A stretch of DNA of 64,000 nucleotides, from NCBI GenBank assembly GCA_030141605.1, contig JAQGDQ010000057.1, forward strand, positions 496,001 to 560,000, written 5' to 3'. Positions 45,501 to 60,500 of this stretch are shown here, piece by piece (the first letter of the stretch is position 1; every line of letters starts with the position of its first letter). The stretch comes from Tubiluchus corallicola (Eukaryota > Priapulida > Priapulimorpha > Priapulimorphida > Tubiluchidae). Under the pieces are notes generated by a model. The model worked only from the letters and a program-made list of their open reading frames with translations. It made no database searches and had not been told where the DNA came from. Both the position numbers and the translations under genes were made by a program.

Positions 45501-48500
45501 GCCCGGCTGGAGAGGGAGCATGAATTGCGGGGCTTGGAGAGCTGCCGTACAGCAAGTTTCCTGGGGAGGGAGTCCGCATTTGCAATGATGGTGACGGGTT
45601 CACGGCGGGTGGTGATGTGAGTGGAAATCCACTTCCTGGAGATGCTGTATATCCCTGAAATTATTGCCAATAAACATTTTAGGTACAAATTCATTTCATA
45701 CAGTACATTATATACTAAAAGTTATATATGAAAATTTACTATTACAGAAATCACGGGATTAAGCAATATAAAGCTCTACTGAAACATAACAACTCACAGA
45801 CTGGTGTTGGGGTACTGATGTGTGAGGAGATGCTGGTGTATTTGGGTTTGACGGTGGCGTCATCGGGTGATGAAAACGCAAACTATCCGTGCGCTGAGCT
45901 GGAGAACCGGATGTCGGGGGCTGCTGAGACAAGAAAGACTCCATGGGTTCTACTGGTGATGGCGGGTTGTCATCCTCGGCCGCCAGATGGCGCCTTGATG
46001 CAGATTCATCCACGTACATATTGAGAAATGCCTGAAAAATGTAAATCTAGCAATCTGTATGTTACTGATGACTACTCTAAATAAAGACATTGATTTTTGA
46101 ACAACGAATATTTCTATCGAAAAAGTAAGGCTAAATCTTCCAACAAATTTTACAAGTGTTGCTTTATTGATCGATAAATTTAGAGAAGCCTAGAAGCAGC
46201 TAAGCAAGTTGTCAATTAAATTCCGAAGAGAAAGGCAAAACACACTAAGCATATAAGTGCTGTCACTTTACATCTGACTCACAATGTGCTTTGACCTGGA
46301 AACATGCATTCAATGTTACAATATGAAACGAATAATTTGTTTAAAAAATGTTTAGTATTTTCAAACAATAGTACATCACTGAAAATGCTTTCTGAACACT
46401 TTCTTGTCATTCTCATTAAAAGTAATCTATTTTAAAGGTTTTAGTTTCATCATACATGAGAATTATTTTTTGACTTTAGAATTTGTCAATCAACAAGCGA
46501 TTTAACATATAAAGAAATGATTTACTTTCAAGCCTGGAGCAGGTGTAAAACCTTCCATTGCTTTACTCTTGTCAAACAGACTGTATGCCCCGTCTCGTAC
46601 AGCAACTAGTTGGTTACCACGGCAGTGTACATCTAGACAGTATGTCCCGCGGAAAACAATCCTTATGTGAGTTGCTGACTGGGGTATGACAGTGAAGCCT
46701 TGCACTGTTCTCTATAAAAAGATATTGCTGCTCAGAAAAATATAAACTCATAATAAGTCACACGCTGATTTTGTTTAATACAAAAGCTTTTACCAGTCTT
46801 ACTACAAGTTAAAAAAACTATAAAGAAAATAATTGAAGTAGCTAAATTTTGCATAAACAGAGTCAGTTTTAATACTCAAGGTACTTTTTTAAATATAATT
46901 TGGCACTTTGCAAGTTAGAATCAAGCCTTTCAAGTGCTAGCGTATTCAGTACAGAAAACGGTAACGGAGAACCTACTGTAAGCTGGAAAAAAGTGTTAGC
47001 CAAATATTTACAAAATGAACTTCAAAGCCTTGTTTACAACATGATATTTTTGTGAAACGCCACAACGACATTCCAAGTGAATTACACAGGTTAAAGATTG
47101 ATAGAAATTCATGGCTTCATTTCACAGTAAGACACACTATCAAGAAATGCGCTATGTTATTAATAACATTATTGTTTGTATTTATCATAGCGCACAAGAA
47201 CCTACAAATTTACCAACGTGTACTGTCACAGTAGTGGGCGTAGTTTTTAGTTATAGTAGCAAGAAGTGGCACAAGTATGCACAGTGCCTTTCATTTATCA
47301 CTAACACTTGTGCTGACATAACTATTTTAGTACCAATAAACCATAAGCCAAATATAGCCGACATGCTGCTGCTCTAAAGAAACAATAGTGACTTAAAAAT
47401 TAGTGTAAATTTGTGTAATTTATTGTCTGGAAATTGATACATCTGGTTCTCCTTGCAAAATCCACAAACATTTCTAGCATAACTAATTGTAAGGGTTTAC
47501 AGTATTTAAATATCAAGAATTGGTAAAAATTGGAAACAAGCAAAAATTAATAACATTCTTTGAAACGTAAGTGAACATTTTCTTTCATTTACATATCATT
47601 ATACAAATTCAAGTCTTTAACACAAATAACACACAAGCCACTTGGCTCTGCCCATCCAGAGAAAATGTAGTTTGTCGATTTTTTCATTTATAATATCTTA
47701 CTTTTTGCTCTGGTTATTCTAGCAATACTCCCTGCAGTATTGAATGTTTTCAATTTGGCCAATTTAATTTTGGTTAACAATTTTTCTGCTCCGTTAAACT
47801 AGCAGTTTCACTGACTAATGTCTATAAACACTAAACAGCATTGTCTTTTTCTGATGGGCACAAATGAAGGAAATTCAATTAACGATATATCATACGTGCA
47901 TGCAACACAGGGGTATTTTACCAGACAGGACTCCAGGAGCAGGCTTATCTCTAGCAGGCAAGTATCAACACGAAATCATGTAGGCGTTACCAGGGCCTGC
48001 TGCTATCATTACATCATATTTGCACACTGATTCAGATTTTAGCAACTTCTTTATAACAGTAAATCAGTCTTCTCTGTGAGCAAAAATTTGTAGATAAAGC
48101 GAAACAGACATCTTTAAGTGAGAAAAAGATGATAAAAGTTCATCATGATTAAGAATGAAAGTCACCAAACGAAGAATCGTTAAGCAAGGACAAACTTTAT
48201 AGTTAATTTTAATGTGCAATTATATTATTATAAAACTTCGCCAATCCTTATATTATACATATTACCATAATCACTACTTATCAAGTATTACTTGAAGCTG
48301 CGAAAGTGTAAAATATCCGAAATGGACAGAGCACTAAAATGAGCATTCTAGAGTTTTGTTAAAAAAGTATAATGTATGAAATGAAGATGAATGTAGTTTA
48401 CAGAACTTGCAAAGTAAATTGAACTAAGGAAAGACAAACCTGAAAATGCATGCTTCCCGTGGTTATTGGGTTTGTTGGCAGTCTGCCAATAGCTTTCAAT

Positions 48501-51500
48501 GGAGCATGTGTTTCATGTAAAACCTAAAGTATTAATTAGTGATCTTATTCTCGCAAACATTTAAAAATTATTATGATATCCAGTGACGCAGAACTTAGAA
48601 CAATTTTTAACAATGTATCGTCATGGACATGGCAAAAATTGATGTAAGACGTACTTTCTTAGTTTGTGTAGCGACCACAGCAGCAAGAGAGCAAAGAACA
48701 CTTTTAATAATCTTAATTAATAATAGCTCTTATATCAACAATTAAAAACTGAAAAATTTGAACAATATTATTCGCAATTTATTACTGAAATTGATGGTAG
48801 TCAGCACATAAAAAAGTAAATGTTACTAGGCAATCCAAACTTGAAATTTCTTCAAAACGTTACACATATTTCCCAGATTTAATTATTCCAATAATGAAAC
48901 AAAAAGGAAACATTACAAATTCAGCTTATAAACATTGGCTTAATGCCTAACTTGGAAAGCAGTATCGATTTGTCTTTATTTTTCAATGTTACTAAAATAA
49001 TTGTCAAATGTTACAATAGTTGAAAAAGCCAATGTTTGTTAAAACCACTTTATCCCTAAAACCACAACACGAGTTGATAAAATCTTTCAAGTTTTTCCTC
49101 AATTTATCAAATTAATTAGCATTGTTTGGCATTGGCAACTTAATTGGCATATACTAATAACATTTGGAAACTGCTAAATGAATGTATGATGATATGATAC
49201 CTGAATAAGTAAAGGGATTGTCTTGTGCTGATTAAAATCATTCTGTAACTGATGTGTAACAATGGCATGGCAATTACTGCTGCTGGCTTCTGGAGGAATT
49301 ATCCCAAATATGAGCTTGAACTGCCGATCTGGTATTGACCATTCTATGGTGACCTGCAAATATTGCAAGTGATTTATTTAAATGACAACAGCAAATCAAA
49401 AAGCTGAGATTAAAGACTAATCATTAAAGACGAATAACAAAGTGCCACTTATTATTACAACTGCTAGAAATAAATTCTAACAACATTTTGACCAAAGTTA
49501 TAACTAAGTGTATAAATTTTGTTTGTGTAGTTTAGTAAATCGTAATGTAGTAATGTATTCTGTAAATGTATAATTAATTAGTATTGTATCAGTTCCTTTG
49601 TAAAGTTAATTTGGATGTTCTCAATTGTCGTCCTCACTAAAATATGTAGATGTTGCCTTGTTTTTTTGTTTGTATAAATGTTATTTTTGATTTTGTTCTG
49701 CAATGTTAATGTATGTATAAATGTTATTTTTGATTTTGTTCTGCAATGTTAATGTATTTTGTAATGTTAATGTGTAAAGTTAACTAGAATTAAAGAAGAT
49801 TTAGTGTAGATGATATTGTGACTGATTATACACAAACATTTTATGTATAATGTATTTTGTACAGTACAGTTTGTGTGCATTAATTGTGATAAAGAACATT
49901 ACATATACATGAACAAAATTGTACACCTACAAACAATTTTCACATTGGGTAAGTAAACCCAAAATGTTGTGTCGTCACTTTTCAACCAGCTGTACAAACT
50001 GTATAATGACCTTGTCATACTTAAACTTTATCTTAACTTAGTTATAAAAGTGTAAAACAATTGTTATTTTAAGCTTCAAACAAAGAGCATATATTACAAG
50101 CTACAGTTGTAAATTGTTCACACATGATATACATAAGATGTGAGTTAGCTGTTACAGCCCCTTAACTTTTACTATCGACAAGCACTGCAAGAGTTCTGTA
50201 GTCCCAAATATTACTCTTGTGATGACCAAAGACTAGCCGTTCTTCACACACGAATGCAGGTGGATGCGGTGACTTTTAAAAAAACACAAATCAGAAACCA
50301 GTAAAAACAAGACAGCAAATATGGCTGTTAAAAGAAAACTTACCAGATTACAAAACGCTGGCCCGTACAGCAAAACAAGTTTCTTATAATTGAACGATTG
50401 AACTTGAACAATGTTCAGCAGCTTGTTCTCAGGATCTGTCAATAATGAAAACAATTAACAGTGTAAACTTTATCCTCAGCACCATACAGAAAAGACCAGA
50501 GGCATATTCACCAATAACCTAACCAGGCTGTAATCTAGAACACCAAATTTTGAGCTGTGCCAGTTTTTTAAAGGCCCAGTGTTAAAAATTTTTTTATTCT
50601 CCTCAGAAAATGCATATCCTCTCATATTTCACACAAAGTGCATAAGCTGCATGATTAGTTTTGAGCACATATTTGGGGTATATTCACAATTATTGTTAGT
50701 CACTAAATTAAATAAGTGTGTTTCAATCAAGCTTCCTTCATTGAAGTCACCGGACAGCACAGCGCAGAACTTAAAACAATTCAAGTAGTTTCACATGCCA
50801 AGCTGGTACATGAAGTGATTCTAACATGCAGCTGATAAAAATTGACCACTAGTACATTTGCAAATTATTCTGTCGTGCACGACTTGAATGTTACAGCATA
50901 AAATAAACAAAATTAACGAGTAATGGGCGAATTGAAAAGCCGAAAGGCACACAGCATGGACGAATATCTAAAGAAAAGTGCAAACAACAAAACACTATTG
51001 AAAAACATTCTCAAACTATTTCAGCCAGAAGACAAAAAACAAAAACTACAGAGTGTAATTTTAAAGCAAACTAATTAACATTTGGTCATCAAGCAGACTC
51101 CTCTGTTTCAATAAACAGCTATGTATAAAAACACAGAACACCTGAGAAATGAACGCAGGACTATGAATTTTTGTAAAACTTGGTGTGCTGTGCAATTAGG
51201 TTTATTTTTTGGCCCCTAGACATCCGTGGAGTTCACTGCATTAATATATAAAAAGGATATCACACTAAAAAGGATACAAATGCATGAAATACAGTAGCAT
51301 AGCAGGTAAAAACACAAGGGAGAAACACAGACAGAAGTACAAAATCACTAGCCACAGTCAGAGAACAGAGTGAAGATACAACAGAAACTAATAAAACAGA
51401 ACTGCACTTTAAACAAATTTAATTTGTTTAAAGTAGGAAGGAATACTTCCAGACTTACCATTCATATAAGCAGCAAACTCATGTACTACAGTGTAAAGCC

Positions 51501-54500
51501 GTATCATCATAGCCCAGTATTCAAGGAAAGCATCCACAACTTCCCCGATCTTCTCGTTCTCGGAGATGTCATACTGGAAGTACACGTGCTGCCTCCGTCC
51601 CTGCTCCTTTTCAGACATTGTACGAAGAGGTCGCCCGTGAAAAACAAACTTAAAAAGAAACAAACAATTCAGATTTTAAAACAATGCTGTTAGTCATGAA
51701 GACAGAAAAGAAATACACTCGAATTTTAATGGGAAAGTCAATACAATCATTTTATATACAATAAACCACATGAAGAAATACACAGTACAGACCGAACAAC
51801 ATTCTTCCCTCTTACAATGTTCTTCTGCTGCTTGCACAAATCATTGTTTTCTATCCACAAAAGTTGACTAATGTAATACAATTAACGAAGGAATAATACT
51901 ATATCTAAAAGAGCATGCTGTCTAATGAATATCACAACCCATATAAAACCTCGCAAGCACACTGCTTTTCATACATAAAAAGGCAACTTAAATGTTAAAA
52001 CAATAACAATTTGATTGGTACTGTGAAAGTTAGTTATGAAGCTGAAATTGAACACTTGCAAAAAAAACAACTGAACACTATATTACATATCTGCACAGAA
52101 CTGAAACACGTTTATTACACTAAATACACATGAGTAAAATACACAAGTAAAATGAAGATCACGACTGCTGCACTGCACTGAGAGTGTGAGTCAGACAGTG
52201 TGTAGCACGACTGCACGTGACTGAGAGCGTGACAGAGAGACAGTCAGTAGCACGACTAGCATGACTTCTGCACTAACAGCGTGACAGAGAGTCAGTCAGT
52301 GGCTAGAAGTGAAATCTAGCCAGTTTATATAGGTAGAGAACTATCCAAAAACTTGGCTTCACATATCCCATTACAGTAAAAATAGGGGAGATCCAGTGAG
52401 TTTGCATATTCACTGGACCGAGCAATTGTACTAAGGGTGAGTTTAACTAGTAAAATGTTAAAGTAACTTATCAATAGATGGCAGCACCTAAAATATACAG
52501 TTACAACTTTCACAGGTACTTACTTCAATGTTCCATTTTTCATTTGCAAATTCATGCATAAATGTATCATGACAAACTCACCTCAACCACCCATAAACGG
52601 ACGGGCCTCCCACTCTGCACCCTAAAACTGCACCTGATTAATCTTCTCAATAAACTTTTAGCACCTTTTTTGTTACTTGTGGGAAGCCTGAATAAGACAA
52701 AAACAGAAATCATTCAAACAAATTTAAACCAGAAAAACTTGTGTAAAAGTAAGTGATGTTAGTACTATATACACAGCAGTCCTACTTACTATAACAGAGT
52801 CAAATCTCCTAGGGTTGAACATTTGGAAAGTTATTGTCTATTGCAACACTAGTGTATAATATAATGTCCTACATACGTGCACCTTGAAGCCAGAAAGAGT
52901 CTGTTTCATAGCAACTCTTCAAATATGTATTACAATTGAAAAAACAAGGCAACTTCTTTGAGATGCCGAATTTCAATCAACCCAATATAATTTACAAGCG
53001 CAATGAGGAAACACATGGAAGCATAAATGTAACATTAAATTTAATACCACAAAATTCACTGAACTTATTGAGTTACTTATTTAATATTTGCATTTTTGCA
53101 AGACCCGCTCATTCCAAATAAGGAGCACTAATAAAAAGAACCTTGACATGCTGGAGATACAGGGCAAGCAGGTCAGCCAAGTCAGCCATGTATTGTTTGG
53201 AAAAGGTAACAAATTATTTGTAAAAACCACGAATTGCTTTCCACACATATTTTGAAAATTAAATGTTTTTTGTAGTAATACTAATATCATAATATCATGA
53301 AATAATGCCAGGAGAGCAGATTAATGCTTACGTTACAAGTTGCCTCACTAAACCAGCTCCAAATGGTTCAACTTCAAGTCCTTTATGAGCTACTCCTCTC
53401 CGACTAAGCTGTAGCAAAATAAAAAGCCAATCTTAACGCCACACTTCTGGCTATTTAATAAAATATGTAGTTAAGGTACGTTTACACAAGCCTAGGCATT
53501 GTTCGCACACATCTACAAGCAGGAAAAATAGACACCAATAAATTTTTGGTTAAAAATGAAAATTTATTGTTCATTTAATCGTAAAATTGCTATAATACAC
53601 TTATTTTCATATAGCAAGGGTACTTAAAATAATACACCTAAGATTTAAAACTGACTATACTTAATAAGAGATTGTGCATGACACGCTGAAGCTTTAATTT
53701 TGTTAATGTTACTGGTGCCAAAAGAATTCCATTGAAAAAAATCTAGCAATTTCTAAATTCATATGTAAAAAAATAGGACAAAAAAAATCATGAGAAATTT
53801 TGACAGGAATGAATAGTAAAAAAGGATAGCTATATGTCAGACTTTCATGGAGAAATTCGGTTAATTCATGAAGAAATTATTTTTATTGGCACACAAGAAA
53901 AACTTTTATTGTATATACTGGTAGGCAGTTACAAATTTTTAAATAGCCTACTGCGGCGTACCAAATTCTTGTTATTACTTAAACCCCCATATTTTGTAAC
54001 TCATTTCGTTTGTTAAAATAACCTTCAAATTATGATCATACCTGGATCGACTTTAACTAAATATGATACAGGATATGATGGTGGCTGTGTCTTTTTACAC
54101 AGATTTAGAATAATTTTAAGTAAAAATTCCAATCTGTTATTCTGTGTCAATACAGAAAATAAATTTTTTACGGTAGTCTCTACGTATGTCGATCATATCG
54201 GGGTTATGATACAAAGTGATAAACTCTGAATAACACAAAAATAAATAACCACTTGTAAAAGGTGTGTTAGACTGTAAATACCTCTTCCCCAAGAAACCAA
54301 AATGGTATTTTCTCTTCACACATAGCAACCACATGAGCAAGCTCAGGAATGTAGTACCAACTTCGAAACTTTTTGGTGGCCGAATCTCCGCTCCGCCGAC
54401 TTTTACGTTTGCCTGCAGATGCCGCCACTCTCTCATCAGACTCTGTATCTAAGCAAAATAAAAGAAATACATCAATAAAAGCAAAACCGACTGGTCATAA

Positions 54501-57500
54501 TTGCAATCTGATTAATAACAAATACACAAGTATGATTTTAATCAAGTCCATGTTTTTTTAAGTTTACTTAAACCTAGAAAAAACAATTAGATGATCAAAA
54601 TTGGCATGATTCAAGTACTTTGAATTCTTCAGAGCCACGGGTCCACAGTAACCAGAGACCACCATCTGCACTATTACGAACGTCTGAATGTTAATGATAA
54701 TAAATCAGTGAATAATTTACTGTTTAACTTTGTTTATCACTGATTGTGCTTAGCAAGCACACTCATTCCTAACTGCAAACTGAGCAGAAATAGCATTTTG
54801 TATATTTAAAAAAAGTATTTTCGATATTTTTTGAACACAGTCTAAAAAAACATTATTTCCATTTTAATTAATACGAAAAATATAGTTTTACCTGTGACTT
54901 TGGTATAAGGCCCATGAGTTATGGCAAAATTATCAAACTCAATAAGACTAGCAACTTTCAGGAATGAGGTAGTTACTTCACCACCAGTCGCCCCATCAAA
55001 TGTCACTGGTTTTGCTATCATCATGTAATACTCTGGTGTGATCTCCTTCGAATCTTCTTCCAACTGTTTCATCTCTACAACCTGTTTTTAATAAAAAAAG
55101 TTTAATGAGCAAATGTGCATAAAAACGCTGAATAACGAATAAAAGGCAGCGATTGCACAAGTGTGTTCAAGAACAGAACCCAATCACAAGTGTGCTCAAG
55201 AACAGAACCCAATCACAAGTGTGTTCAAGAACAGAACCGAATAACAAGTGTGTTCAAGAACAGAACCCAGTCACAAGTGTGCTCAAGAACAGAACCCATT
55301 CACAAGTGTGTTCAAGAACAGAACCCAATCACAAGCGTGTTCAAGAACAGAACCCAGTCACAAGTGTGTTCAACAACAGAACCCAATCACAAGCGTGTTC
55401 AAGAACAGAACCTAATCATATGCGTGTTCAAGAACAGAACCGAATAACAAGTGTGTTCAAGAACAGAACCCAGTCACAAGCGTGTTCAAGAACAGAACCC
55501 ATTCACAAGTGTGTTCAAGAACAGAACCTAATCACAAGCTTGTTCAAGAACAGAACCCCATCACTCTTCAGAAAAACTCATAAATCATGCTGCAGGGTAG
55601 ATTTGGAGCCGGTCTCAAAATTCCCACACATAGATTAATTAAATAAGTTCAAAACGATCGCGATCTAATCTTTCTGTGGAATTGGGGGACTAACTCAGTT
55701 TCATTAAATAAAAGATATCTCATTACCTTCAGTGTTAACTGGCTGGCTTGCTTGCAAAAACAGATCTCACACAGGCTGTCTCGGACAATAACTAATAAAG
55801 CAAGCAATTACTAGCCTACATCATTATACTGCTATTTTAGTAACAATGCATTTGTTTATAACATGTTAATCTCTGGTTGAATGTTACATCTTTTGCTTAT
55901 ACACAGTGCTTATTGCTGCAGGTGAAAAGCCAAATTAGTACTCAAACAAAATACAAAAGACAAATGATCCGTACCACATAGCAACTGCTATATTTTGTGA
56001 GTGACACGTAAACCCGGTATTTACTCAGCTTAGCTAGTGGACTGTTCTCTACATCAAATAGTGGAAGACTGGTCTGACATTCGGCAAACAAATGTTGCAC
56101 GGTTTTGCTGCAACGATGCAACATCAACTGATACCTAGAGCAAAAAAACAACGAAACTTTTAGACATGACATTCAATTATTTTGCCATTAAAGATCGCAA
56201 AAATATGATAACTTGATTTTCACACATTTTTAAAAAGGCAGATGGTGAAGTCTTTTTGTGTTATTTAGAGAAAAAACAGTAGGAAAAGTTTTATTTTTAA
56301 CAAAATGAAGCAGTAAATTTTACGCTAGCATACCATAAAGACTTTGAAAAACCACTTGCACCTGTAATAACTTGAGAAACAAGCACCAGGTGATAATGGT
56401 GTGATGAAACACAAACCAAAAGCTGTTCAAGGTACATGCTGTTATAAAACAAATTAAAAGATGTGCATAAAGCACATACATATGTCAGTTTTGTACCTAC
56501 CAATCAGTAAAATAAGTTATTTCACTATTAATAATGATGTATAAACAATGATTGACAAACCACTTTTGTAGCCTAAATAAAATGAGAAAATGAAAAAACC
56601 ACACATATTTTTTAGTCACAAACAATTTAAAATGAGCATTGCCATAACAGCCAATAGACTTTATTACAATTTTGTAAATAGTAATATAATAATGATAATT
56701 CTTATTTAAAGTCAGTTTTTAGATAAACAAATAATATAAAGTGAAAGGCTTTTTCGCTGACTGTAAATAATAATTCTAAACTACATAAAAGAGAATACGA
56801 TTATCCCACTTTTATCTCAAATACCACATGCCAGACTAGGCAATAGCACGTGCCATTTTCAAAGTCTTCAGTATTTTAAACTTAATGTAAGAAGTTCATC
56901 ATCAATTACTTAATTTTATGATATATTTACCTCAGTTCACCTAGCAATTTTCCCAATTCCCACTTTTCACCATTAAGCATTTTTTCAATGTCCTTCACAA
57001 CTGTGAGACTCAAATCTAGAAAATGCAATTCAAAGTAGTAAGAAAAAACACTAGATGCAAAATTTAAATCTCATTTCCAAAAGAAACACTTTCAGTTTTT
57101 TTCATTTCTTTCTACCAATATAAGTACCATTCTCAGTGATTCAATACAAAGATACATACAGGAAGAATCAGTCATTCATAATGCCAAAAATTATAGAAAA
57201 ATTATAGAGACTTCTATTATACCATGAAGAGGCAAGCTGGTCAAAATTGCACCAAACAGAAAATCAACAGATATGTGAAGCTGTTCTGAACTCATACAAG
57301 GTTCTAGTAATGGTACATATAGCACTGCAGGTGTACCAGCTATCACACCTGAAAATAAATAAAAGTCATCACAATTATCTTACTTTGTTTCTAGACTAGC
57401 TCACCTTAGGAAGAACAGTTACTGGTATCACGAGTTACATCTTTTATGACTTTCACATGAAAACCGTTTTGTGCAAATCTCCATGCAAGCCCTATTGCTC

Positions 57501-60500
57501 GCTATTGTGCAAAAATATGTAATCCCTAATTAACAACGCAATTAATTATAAGTGACTGCACTATAGGCTTGCCCTATACCGGCAGGTGTTAAACAGGTTA
57601 GCGTCACACTGCATTTGGCAACCAGAATATTCATTAGGGTAGGTTCACACTAATAATTTCACTTGGCATTACTTAAAGTACTGTAAAACTGCCAAAACAC
57701 GTTAAATCACCATTGGATGCTCAAGCAAGTCAGAAGTGAGAAAACACACAAGTAAAAATGTTTTTTCTGCATTACTGTCTATAATAACTGGACGCCTGAT
57801 AGTCACCCACGGTACATAAAGCAACGCCTCAGCAGTGATCTCAGCGACCGTAAGAGCTAGCCGTTTTGTGGACGGTTTCAACCTGTATGGTTCTCATATA
57901 AAAGCCATATTTATTCCATTATTAAAATACTTACTTCTAAATATATCACACACTTCACCTAAGAAACTAATTTCAGATCTATACAGTTTCAGCAAACAAT
58001 TCGATTAATGAATACATCAGAAGCAATACAAGCAAAATTATCATATATTATTTGAGAAAGATATTGTAAACGTGATCAAGTGTAAACAGCTTGAATTCTT
58101 TAATAGAAATCATCTTAACCTGATACTAGATTGGACATATCACAATTAACTTAAGTAATGTATTTTCTGTATTGTCCTCCCCTTGACAAAGTACTATATT
58201 GTTCGTTTTTGTGTAAATATTCTTATTTGTCTATGCTGCTAACAAATTGAAAATTGTACTACAATTTCGAAATAAATAACAATAATTATATCCCACCTCA
58301 ATAAAGTACTCGATTCAGCAGTAGTGAAGAAACTGTAATTATTCATAGTTACAAATAAAAACAACCACTAATGCATTTTAACTATGTTAACTATTGTTAT
58401 GTTAACAAGCTTCATTTATTACACCCTGAACACGTGAGCTGTGAGTCGCGAAAGTTAGTGTCTTCACACACAAGGCATTTGACTGAGTTTTATCATCTGG
58501 TTTTATCTGACAGACCTTAATTACTTCATTGAACGCTTAGTCAATGAGTCTAACGTAGTGCCGCACTGAACACTATTAATACAGTGTGGGGCATAGAGGA
58601 ATAAAATAATATACATTATCCTTTTTATTAATAAACAATTTTATTTGGATAATTAACCTCTTGGTAAAGAAATCATAGTTTGTTCTTTCGTAAGTCGCCC
58701 ATACGGCAAAAGTGCTTTGATCTGCCTTCCCCTGCTGGCTGTCACCCTGACTCACTGCCAAACGCAGTAGTGGTAGTAGGTATAGGTACTTACTGTAGAA
58801 GTACACAGCAGAACGTGACATTTAAATTTTAATTTTCTAACATCGGATATCGTATTATAAATAATGTATGTATTTTCATTGTTGGACCCGGGTAGAAATA
58901 TTAGGCTCGTGTAATAAACAATGCGGGTAGTTGCTCGGGTACCCGATGGAAAGACTACTATGATAATTACTGCTTACATTCACTGCAGCCGTGTTTCTCC
59001 ATGGCAGCTTTAATCTCTTGTAGTTTAGCTTTGGCTCGAAAATGTATCGTGTGAATAAGCAGCCTCTCTATTGATAAATATTCAGACTAAAATGAAAAAA
59101 TAATGTTCAACTTTAAAAACAAGATTTGTATAATATAAAATAAATAACAAATAAAATTGGTCATTACCGCATAATAAATATTAACTAAATTAAAATGCAA
59201 AAGACTTACCAAATATCGTCACAAATGAATATGCAAATTTGTACAAACTTATTTCACATTGTAGAAGCTACACCAGACACAATTTTTCAATATATTACAC
59301 AAACAAATGTACCTTAATAGCTTGCTCAGCCAATTTTGCATCTTTGATCATGGGCTTGTGCACAACCTGCAGTGGTTTGTTGCTATCAGAGGGATCAACT
59401 TGCACTGTTAAAGTGTAATCACTAACAGTAACGTTTCTTACGTCTTTTCTAAAAAATCATGAATCAAATGATACTATAAAATGAAACAATAGAAAAATTG
59501 TTAACTAAAAGCAAAACTAGTAGCTTGATAAACTGTATCAGATCAATTCAGACACCATTTTTATCTGCAGTGCTAACGTCACGGACCATGAGAGCATATA
59601 TGCTATTTTTTCATTTCATTATGCTAGACTATAAAGAGTCTCTAGCCAATGCAGGTTGATGCAGCCTAAACAATTGTCACCCATCATCTAGCATCTACAC
59701 TGACATTTTGCAGAACAAAACCTATCTTTATAACACAATACAAAGCTGCAATTATTAGAATCCTCGATCTGCCTCCCTCCTCTGGGGAAGGGGTTAAAAT
59801 ATTTTGTCAATGACAAATTTTCAGTAGGTGAGAGATCATTGTAAATTTCTCACATTGAGCTGACTGGGATCCTGTCACTACACCCACCATCCTCAATCCT
59901 CCCTCTGCCCCTCCCAATCTGGATGAAGGAACAAAATATTTTGATTTATGCTGGATTATCAGTAAGTAACAGGCCACACTATTTCCTAGCATTGAGCGGA
60001 TTCAGATCCTCCTACTGTGGCTACCAAGGCTGTGCAGAGGTTGAGGTGTTTATCCGTTTATCCCCGTTCTTGATAAGCCTTTGGGATGACCTTTCATCTT
60101 TACCATCATCTTGTCCTAAAGTTACCCCATACAAAAAGTTCAAGGCTACCCTTAGTGGTTCTGGTATAACTGTTTTAAACTCAAATTGTGAACGATCGTT
60201 GGATAAGAGACGGCGGATGACCCTTAAGGGTTCCCAGACTTGAAAAGGAAGGACTTAAAGGTCCTAAGTGTAGTTTCTGGACTACAACAACATTAATGAA
60301 ATTGAAAACACATGCAAGTAAATACCAAACTGTTTTACTTTTCAGAGCAAAAATATGACAGTGGAACAGTGGAACAAGCTAAAGTAAGTTGGGACAGTTC
60401 TGGAAGATGTGTGATATTTGCCAATCCTAGACAAAATATATAGCCTATAAACAAACATTAACTGGTTCACCAACTAAACACTCCACATACTGGATAGCAT

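Noticed and set aside
55153-55638. 161-codon repetitive frame as a possible repeat protein
   Set aside because: The frame exists only because the 29-bp unit has no stops; it lies antisense inside a MED14 intron.
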